Below are positions 62,230 through 64,000 of a stretch of 64,000 nucleotides of DNA, piece after piece. Position numbers and translations under genes: made by a program. Under the pieces are notes generated by a model that ran no database searches, was not told the origin of the DNA, and was given only the letters and a program-made list of their open reading frames with translations. Source of the DNA: Ricordea florida (Eukaryota > Cnidaria > Anthozoa > Corallimorpharia > Ricordeidae); NCBI GenBank assembly GCA_949710005.1, contig OX453274.1, positions 8,424,717 through 8,488,716 of the forward strand. The letters are read 5' to 3'. Each line of letters starts with the position of its first letter. The stretch's first letter is position 1.

Positions 62230-63428
62230 CACGCAAAAAAAAGAACTTAGCCAATATCCAGCCATCTTGACCTCACGCTTGGTCAATAACCCATATATCT
62301 TGGGTAGCCAGTCAGAACTGACACAGGATTAACCAAATCTTGCCCGCTCATGAAACCAGCGTTGGTTGATTTGACATTGGTATGTCAATAAGAAAATATA
62401 AATGTATATATTTTTATTTGAAAAATATGGATTCTGTTAGCATATACCAACACAGCAACCTTAGGATCTTGAGCAATCTGACAGGCTCACTTTCTCAGGA
62501 TATTCAACTTCATTATATCTGCAGCACCTGGATATCAGCAAACGCGCGCTCTGATTGGTTCCCTACTCACAGGCTATCAGCTCAGATACCATTAGTACGG
62601 AAAACTGCCAATGGAGGAATGATTTCTTGAATTAGATGGGGAGAAATTCAAGTCTTGCTTGAAAAGAATATACCAAAAAATACAACCGAAGCAAATAAAT
62701 ATGGGATGAAATTATTCGACGGTAAGTGAGCAAATTATATCAGCGAAATTGTCTATTACGAACTAAAGTGAAACTCTTACAAACCGACGCCATTTTGAAA
62801 AACCTGTTGAGCCTGTAAACTGAGTTTTTATTTTATTCTGCTTTTCACTTTTAATTTGCTAACTCGAAAAATTTGACAACTACTTTAAAGAGATGTTTAA
62901 GAACGAGTCGGACTGGTATTTGAAAATTTTTTACACATCAACTCGACAACCAGGCGGCTCGACAACAACATGGTTCTATTTACAAACAATAACAAAGTCA
63001 AGTCTTGTCGTACAAACTAGTTCCAGTGTCTCATAAGCAAGGGTTTAGAGATATAATTAAACAATTATTCCACTCAATCTCTTCGTACATGAACTATATC
63101 TAACTCGGCGCTACGCGCCTCGTTGGCTATTAGCTCATGTACGACTCGATTTCGTGGAATAGTTTTTAATTATCCACCTCGAGGGTGAGTAGTGCCCGGG
63201 GCTACTGGGAAATCCTTGTGCAAGTCAAGTCAAGTACAAGTACTAACAGCGAAGGCTTGGAACCGTCGACGGAAACCAATCCGAATTGGCGACATGGTCA
63301 CGTGGATACGATATACCACTAGTGGGGCCACCCCAAATGAAGTTCGTTTCCATCCCAGTAACCTGGATGTTATTTACGGGTGTAGCGCTCACGGTTCAGT
63401 TTGTGGATTCTCTATATCGACTACACAG
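29196..63428 (+). CDS. DUF4062-NACHT-WD40 protein (NWD/TEP1-like STAND ATPase), 3' end beyond the window
   Basis: Thirty-two GT/AG exons whose phases agree at every junction, totalling 4,248 nt (1,416 codons) with no stop. Domains by residue: N-myristoylation motif 1-6, DUF4062 about 103-240, helical linker to about 434, NACHT 435-640, winged-helix and helical region to 962, WD40 repeats from about 985, a probable beta-barrel 1182-1310, and WD40 again to 1416. STAND proteins of this plan hydrolyse ATP to switch between closed and oligomeric states; many take part in innate immunity or cell death, while TEP1 and NWD1 have other roles. The ligand here is unknown. Exon coordinates are given in the six block entries that follow. 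The introns (up to 4 kb) are full of repeats, but no repeat enters an exon. Confidence 0.9.
29326..30742. other. Intron 1, with a hairpin element at 30363-30523
   Basis: The arms of about 60 bp, starting AACAATTATTGGATGAGG and ending with the complement before GTTTATTAG, flank a short loop; a MITE without coding capacity. A (GTC)n run lies near 30152-30174. Confidence 0.65.
31310..32177. repeat. CAGT/CATT tetranucleotide array
   Basis: About 850 bp of interspersed CAGT, CATT and variant tetramers in intron 3. The 212-codon Ser/Gln/Val-rich frame through it is an artefact of the period-4 repeat. Confidence 0.93.
32178..32426. mobile_element. 97-bp-arm perfect hairpin plus tail, Penelope-type long-repeat fragment
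   Basis: Arms 32178-32274 and 32278-32374 are reverse complements with one mismatch around a 3-nt loop. The tip contains GACGAAGGGCTAACGCTCGA and GAAACGTC on both strands, a word set familiar from Penelope-like elements. The tail 32375-32426 also occurs at 53045-53135. It is embedded in the tetranucleotide array. Confidence 0.7.
33080..33330 (-). mobile_element. LINE tail, minus strand, and flanking AT repeats
   Basis: (AAC)n followed by AACTTTATTTATTT and GGCGGGGCAAGCC resembles the inverted 3' end of an L2-type LINE. (TA)n tracts follow at 33448-33481, 33625-33641 and 33757-33782. Confidence 0.5.
33682..34260 (+). mobile_element. Penelope-like element fragment
   Basis: A frame to 33987 ends [38 protein letters not shown] and a stop, matching the end of the GIY-YIG endonuclease of Penelope-like retroelements. 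The 57 bp at 33785-33841 are an inverted copy of 34093-34149, and a hammerhead motif lies at 34063-34107. A second hammerhead-like core is on the - strand at about 33682-33712. AT microsatellites flank it. Intron 4. Confidence 0.75.
34063..34107 (+). ncRNA. Type I hammerhead ribozyme, structurally complete
   Basis: Helix I pairs TATCCC (34063-34068) with GGGATA (34102-34107). The core CTGATGA is at 34069-34075. Helix II is GTGG/CCAC with a GCAA tetraloop (34076-34087). GAAA is at 34088-34091. Helix III is a 2-bp CA/UG pair with loop GGCT (34092-34099), then UA, so cleavage is predicted after 34101. All invariant core residues are present. A very short helix III is typical of Penelope-associated hammerheads, which usually work as dimers. 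Confidence 0.8.
36325..36690 (-). repeat. 106-bp satellite array, locus 3
   Basis: About 3.4 units in intron 8, in the opposite orientation to loci 1 and 2. Confidence 0.85.
36950..37215 (-). repeat. tRNA-like SINE, copy 2
   Basis: The - strand gives a cloverleaf-like segment from GGCTTAATAGCTCAGTTGGT to GCTTCGAATCGCG and a downstream T run, with an anticodon loop CCGGTAT (nominal anticodon GGT) that lacks the usual U33. The flanks are shared with 58440-58820, so this is a repeat family, not a tRNA gene. Confidence 0.65.
37448..37575. mobile_element. Hairpin MITE (GTTGTGGTTCAATTTT ends), copy 1
   Basis: The right arm is the complement of the left over about 55 bp. Further copies at 54336-54464 and, partial, 24359-24460. 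Intron 9. Confidence 0.7.
37660..41843 (+). CDS. NACHT-WD40 gene exons 10-14: NACHT ATPase
   Basis: Exons 37660-37814, 38665-38830, 40275-40385, 40876-41247, 41706-41843. Exons 10-11 are helical lead-in. Exon 12 carries the Walker A loop GPSGSGKTS (residues 451-459). Exon 13 begins with VYRFLGTS, the sensor-proximal strand typical of this family, and has Walker B as LFLDSLDQL (539-547) with acidic residues for Mg and catalysis, then [11 protein letters not shown] resembling sensor 1. Exon 14 has [18 protein letters not shown], the family's distinctive end of the nucleotide-binding domain. All ATPase residues I can check are intact. Confidence 0.92.
37926..38260 (+). mobile_element. Retroelement C-terminal fragment, probably Penelope-like
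   Basis: The frame contains [20 protein letters not shown] followed by [11 protein letters not shown], the EAI...NRD...G pattern at the end of GIY-YIG retroelement ORFs, and stops at 38243. Its last codons overlap a decayed hammerhead-like motif (38192-38225: CTCAAGA, GACT/AGTC stem, GAAAC). Intron 10. Confidence 0.55.
38321..38580 (+). pseudogene. Two relics of exon 11 (38321-38365 and 38504-38578)
   Basis: 38504-38578, after a perfect CAG acceptor, reads [19 protein letters not shown] and then meets a TAA. It aligns with true exon 11 (38665 on: [19 protein letters not shown]). 38321-38365 matches the same stretch again (CATTTCTGTTGCTTGATAGT). Tandem exon duplication followed by decay is the simplest reading. 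Confidence 0.75.
39201..39949. repeat. 262-bp tandem repeat, 2.9 copies
   Basis: Units start ATTTTCCACTAATTCACTTG at 39201, 39463 and 39725 and look essentially identical, so the expansion is recent (or an assembly effect). Intron 11. Confidence 0.9.
40010..40197. mobile_element. Hairpin MITE copy 2 and TTA/TTG microsatellite
   Basis: 40010-40135 matches 20596-20709 in reverse (CCGAATTGGACTCCACTCAG end). (ATT)n and (GTT)n runs follow at 40139-40197. Intron 11. Confidence 0.65.
42536..47886 (+). CDS. NACHT-WD40 gene exons 15-21: winged-helix and helical regions
   Basis: Exons 42536-42713, 43231-43439, 43713-43818, 45325-45400, 45485-45514, 46716-46860, 47668-47886. Exon 15 holds [17 protein letters not shown], exon 16 [20 protein letters not shown] and [12 protein letters not shown] with [10 protein letters not shown], the winged-helix-like part of NWD proteins. 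Exon 20 has [18 protein letters not shown] and exon 21 [20 protein letters not shown], the helical stalk that precedes the propeller. Exon 19 is a 30-nt microexon; its acceptor CCAG at 45481-45484, not the CAAG at 45476-45479, keeps frame into exon 20. Confidence 0.87.
43505..43640 (+). repeat. 106-bp satellite, locus 4
   Basis: About 1.3 units in intron 16. Confidence 0.8.
43930..45300. other. Intron 17, dispersed repeats, no gene
   Basis: The segments near 44600-44700 and 45050-45150 share CCACCTC...GAGGTGAATAAT then CTTCTGGGTAAT and CAGTGAGTTTT; a third relative is at 63170-63235. These are diverged copies of one repeat family. Nothing else is coding. Confidence 0.5.
45520..45735. repeat. 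31-32 bp minisatellite
   Basis: About seven units of CATCACATATCAAACACGAG plus ATACAGTGTTT in intron 19. The same words occur singly near 46450 and 59580 inside another repeat, the likely source. Confidence 0.9.
46317..46640. repeat. Dispersed intronic repeats
   Basis: 46317-46402 duplicates 17042-17122. The following 240 bp contains GTTTCATCACATATTAAATAC and the inverted word GATATGTGATGAAAC, probably a small TIR element. Confidence 0.5.
47119..47503. mobile_element. TIR MITE copy 2 with a nested insertion of about 146 bp
   Basis: The ends match the element at 1429-1675. Relative to that copy, 47285-47430 (from CCTAGTTTTTTCCC to AAAACCAAG) is extra. The same sequence occurs inverted at 50648-50792. 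Intron 20. Confidence 0.7.
47930..48900. other. Intron 21, no gene seen
   Basis: Overlapping minus-strand frames at 47929-48464 have no domain and no splice support. A poly-C run is at 48846-48859. Confidence 0.45.
48913..49145. repeat. Minisatellite, unit about 33 bp
   Basis: About seven units of TTTTACGGCTAACGGTTRAT plus ATTTTTGGCYG, more degenerate toward the right end. Intron 21, close upstream of exon 22. Confidence 0.9.
49262..52832 (+). CDS. NACHT-WD40 gene exons 22-26: first WD40 block
   Basis: Exons 49262-49472, 50210-50343, 51632-51723, 52213-52293, 52692-52832. Four blades can be read: [12 protein letters not shown] to [51 protein letters not shown] to VWSV; and [20 protein letters not shown] to TWNV. 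The block starts with [10 protein letters not shown], the usual lead-in from the NACHT stalk. The regular SPDG turns mark propeller blades that, in STAND proteins, act as the ligand sensor. Confidence 0.87.
49612..49747. mobile_element. Hairpin MITE, copy B
   Basis: Arms begin GATCAATATCAGTTTCTGGG and share GTGCACCTACCCCTCCCCTA with copy A (21728-21861), but the terminal bases differ from copy A while matching each other. Confidence 0.75.
49772..50125 (-). repeat. Truncated hairpin-rich repeat, then 106-bp satellite locus 5
   Basis: 49772-49836 is a 65-bp piece of the family at 1782-2029. 49845-50125 holds about 2.6 satellite units in minus orientation. Intron 22. Confidence 0.75.
50360..50624. 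mobile_element. TIR MITE with TTA target duplication, copy 2
   Basis: Same family as 3129-3408 but inverted internally; TTA at 50357-50359 and 50625-50627. Starts 16 bp after exon 23. Confidence 0.8.
50633..51273. mobile_element. 150-bp mobile repeat and a larger TIR MITE
   Basis: 50640-50795 contains the inverted counterpart of 47285-47430, flanked by TAGGAGCG on both sides (50633/50786 region). 50811-51273 has inverted ends GGCCGTTTTCACACTAGAG and CTCTAGTGTGAAAAC with GTTTCTCGTCTTG subterminal repeats; non-coding. Confidence 0.6.
51304..51540. repeat. Hairpin-rich repeat, copy 3
   Basis: Matches 1782-2029 from TATCTCTCAGTGAGTTAGTA on; the right end is lost. Intron 23. Confidence 0.65.
52338..52656. 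repeat. CTAT/CTGT/CTAC tetranucleotide array
   Basis: Nearly pure tetramer runs in intron 25; the 116-codon frame across it is an artefact. Confidence 0.93.
52981..53260 (-). mobile_element. tRNA-derived SINE with a 91-bp insertion at 53045-53135
   Basis: Same family as 28545-29080 (B box GGTTCGAATCCCGG on the - strand near 53205). The insert is bounded by a 13-bp direct repeat TATTCGGAGAAAA (53032-53044 and 53136-53148) and matches the outer parts of the element at 32178-32426. Intron 26. Confidence 0.8.
53261..53945. repeat. 25-bp minisatellite expanded from the SINE head
   Basis: About 27 units of ACCCTGCTCCCCAACACTGC plus the CGCCA/ACCAA variants. The first unit is the SINE 5' end itself (CTGCGCCAACCCTGCTCC). 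Because 25 is not a multiple of 3, three frames stay open on both strands for 200-264 codons; none is a gene. Confidence 0.93.
54336..55232. mobile_element. Two MITEs in intron 26
   Basis: 54336-54464 is a copy of the family at 37448-37575. 54966-55232 is copy 3 of the GGGACGGACC family, flanked by TA only. A segment near 54074-54113 (- strand) has CTGACGG, a short stem and GAAACGTC, a decayed hammerhead-like sequence. Confidence 0.65.
55643..55780. mobile_element. Hairpin MITE
   Basis: Arms of about 60 bp starting ATTACATGGCCGCTTGGAG, with the complement ending CCAAGCGGCCATGTAAT, around a TTCGCTGCGCTCACT loop. The 139-codon + frame from 55358 runs through it and is not supported as a gene. 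Confidence 0.75.
55908..58378 (+). CDS. NACHT-WD40 gene exons 27-30: probable beta-barrel module inserted in the propeller
   Basis: Exons 55908-55993, 56512-56607, 57841-57957, 58294-58378. The segment (residues 1182-1310) is not WD40-like. It reads FTGSYTQES, then [50 protein letters not shown] and [11 protein letters not shown]. The regular alternation of Gly-rich turns and short strands (GxGxDxxGxYxVxGxYD) resembles the small lipocalin-like barrel of some F-box proteins. I infer an accessory binding module; no ligand can be proposed. Frame is kept on both sides. Confidence 0.75.
56090..56400 (-). mobile_element. tRNA-derived SINE
   Basis: - strand: AGTGGTGAAAGCGCTTTCC (A-box-like), GGTTCGAGTCTAGG (B-box-like), body with CTCTGCTCCGAGAGG, ending in ATTTGATTTGATTT, a TTTATT tail and (TTA)n. 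Intron 27. Confidence 0.75.
56698..57745 (-). repeat. 106-bp satellite array, locus 6 (largest)
   Basis: About ten units in intron 28, with the internal palindromic word AGTACAGTACT in most of them. Confidence 0.92.
58440..58820 (+). repeat. tRNA-like SINE, copy 3, with duplicated flank
   Basis: The cloverleaf-like segment at about 58618-58690 (GGCTTGATAGCTCAG to TTCAAGCC) is flanked on both sides by the same sequence of about 108 bp (from TTTAATTTCACAGCTGCTTA; 58453 on and 58709 on). Intron 30. Confidence 0.7.
59029..63428 (+). CDS. NACHT-WD40 gene exons 31-32: second WD40 block, continues beyond the window
   Basis: Exons 59029-59168 and 63250-63428, separated by a 4.1-kb intron. Blades: [20 protein letters not shown] to LKLFSL, and [20 protein letters not shown] to CGFSIS. 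Exon 32 ends in phase 0 at a GTATCG donor (63429), and no further exon is visible in the remaining 570 bp, which hold a dispersed repeat. Confidence 0.82.
59169..59812. other. Start of intron 31, repeat-like, no gene
   Basis: The 105-codon frame at 59360-59677 has no domain. A phrase around 59575-59605 (CATGTGTTTCATCGCATGTC) is shared with 45520-45735 and 46450. Confidence 0.45.
59819..61088. mobile_element. 1.27-kb TIR transposon with ATCGAT-rich subterminal arrays
   Basis: Ends CCAGGCATAACYAATCGATG, inverted; ATAATT duplicated on both sides (59813-59818, 61089-61094). The subterminal zones (59840-60040 and 60845-61080) are arrays of TAATCGATGGG/TAATCAATAGG words in mirrored orientation. 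The interior holds the frame 59999-60394 and a hairpin MITE at 60505-60655. The superfamily is not determined. Confidence 0.75.
59999..60394 (+). CDS. Transposon-borne frame with SAP-like motif
   Basis: Within the element at 59819-61088. Residues about 26-53 read [20 protein letters not shown] followed by [12 protein letters not shown]. This matches the SAP helix-extended-helix pattern (DNA-binding). The rest is unrecognised, and the first residues come from the subterminal repeat, so the true start is probably the Met at residue 18 or 26. It may be a fragment of a captured gene or of the element's own protein. Confidence 0.4.
   Translation: MISHRLHRLAIDCIEKRMKQGPAENMTVVVLKQRLKDKGIAFSSKAKKSDLVKIFNNQACTLHNNTSISWSHVKKAKTVKVLGAVPVRNAGDVTAYDGCFPKPKQFYFTDNRPLAPNRIYSHVFDSCQRSC
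60505..62310. repeat. Copies of a GTTCTTTTTTTGCG hairpin family
   Basis: 60505-60655, 61725-61830 and 62080-62300 share GACCAAGCGTGAGGTCAAGA then a palindrome GTTCTTTTTTTGCGTGTTTA/complement. In the last copy the palindrome is duplicated side by side (about 62113-62174 and 62178-62247). CCCGCTCACGGAGCTAGTCA flanks occur at 60635 and, inverted, at 61930. Non-coding. Confidence 0.65.
62330..63249. mobile_element. End of intron 31 with hairpin at about 63055-63175
   Basis: The arms around TTCCACTCAATCTCTTCGTACATGA and the complement ending GTGGAATAGTTTTTAATT flank a TCGGCGCTACGCGCCTCG loop. 63170-63235 is the repeat also seen at 44600 and 45050. 62330-63050 shows nothing recognisable. Confidence 0.5.
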
Positions 63429-63611
63429 GTATCGTGTTCATTTCAATGTGATTGATCATTATTTGGCGGAACCTGTGACGACAAAAGGTAATTCCATAAG
63501 CTGATTGATTGACCAGGGCTAAAGGCGAAAAATGGAGACTTATAAGGTTAATTATGGCCTTCTACTTGAGCATACTCTTGATCTGTTGTACGCTTTTCCA
63601 CAATAGTGCTC

Positions 63612-63859
63612 TTTATTATATCTCTCAGTTAGTACGCGCGCTTTAATTGGTCAATTTAGCGGGCCGTACTTTTCTGTACGGCCCGCTAAATTCAAAAGTT
63701 TGTTTTGAGATAGTAAATATCTTACAAACCTCGTTTTCTCGGTCCTTACTGTAAGTTACGGATCCTCGTTTTTTTCCGCTTGGGCCATGATAAATCCGAG
63801 CGGAAAAACTCGGTCCGTAACTTGCAGTACGGACCTCGAACTCGGTTAGTAAGAGGTAT
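63612..63859. repeat. Hairpin-rich repeat, copy 4
   Basis: Full-length match to 1782-2029, from TTATTATATCTCTCAGTTAG to GTTAGTAAGAGGTAT. It lies after exon 32 and before the next, unseen exon. Confidence 0.7.
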
Positions 63860-64000
63860 TTACCTTAAGTCATCGCATCAAGAAGTGCATGATACGGTTT
63901 GTTCCACGATCTAGATGGTACATTTGTTGTTTTCGACCATCACATCCCGTTAACCAGTGCTCGAAATTAGAAAAAAATCCAGGTTGTCCTTATGGCAAAT

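Overview
The window is nuclear DNA of an intron-rich, repeat-laden metazoan. The best guess is a cnidarian, probably a stony coral or sea anemone. The reasons are a Cys-loop channel, a DUF4062-NACHT-WD40 gene, Penelope-like, L2/CR1-like, piggyBac and Harbinger elements, and many hairpin MITEs. No species diagnosis is possible from sequence alone. Coding DNA is about 7.8 kb of 64 kb and nearly all of it sits in short exons, so the long open frames are mostly repeat artefacts. I rebuilt gene models by hand from GT/AG sites, reading-frame phase and protein motifs.

Three host genes are supported. (1) Positions 1-1160, + strand: the last two exons of an anion-type Cys-loop receptor (M1-M3, then M4 and stop). 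(2) Positions 26476-15663, - strand: a complete 16-exon, 947-codon gene for an ARM/HEAT-like protein, possibly TMEM232-like; every junction keeps frame. (3) Positions 29196 to beyond 63428, + strand: at least 32 exons (1,416 codons) of a STAND-type protein. It has an N-myristoylation motif, DUF4062, NACHT, a winged-helix/helical region and WD40 repeats, with a probable beta-barrel module inserted between the repeats. It runs off the right edge. Genes 2 and 3 are divergent, start to start, 2.7 kb apart.

Layout: 1.2-15.6 kb is a transposon-rich intergenic tract. It holds a Harbinger derivative nested in another element and itself broken by a fold-back, a piggyBac copy landed in a TTAA of a six-unit tandem array, an L2/CR1-like LINE with an open RT frame, and a hAT-type MITE. 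15.6-26.5 kb is gene 2. 26.5-29.2 kb is the shared upstream region, with a LINE tail and a SINE. 29.2-64 kb is gene 3, whose introns hold microsatellites, Penelope-like fragments, SINEs, tandem arrays and MITEs.

The most interesting non-host signals are a structurally complete type I hammerhead ribozyme motif in a Penelope-like fragment (34063-34107) with decayed relatives elsewhere in the window, a 106-bp satellite in six separate arrays, a minisatellite that grew out of a SINE head, and a 1.27-kb TIR element carrying a SAP-like frame.
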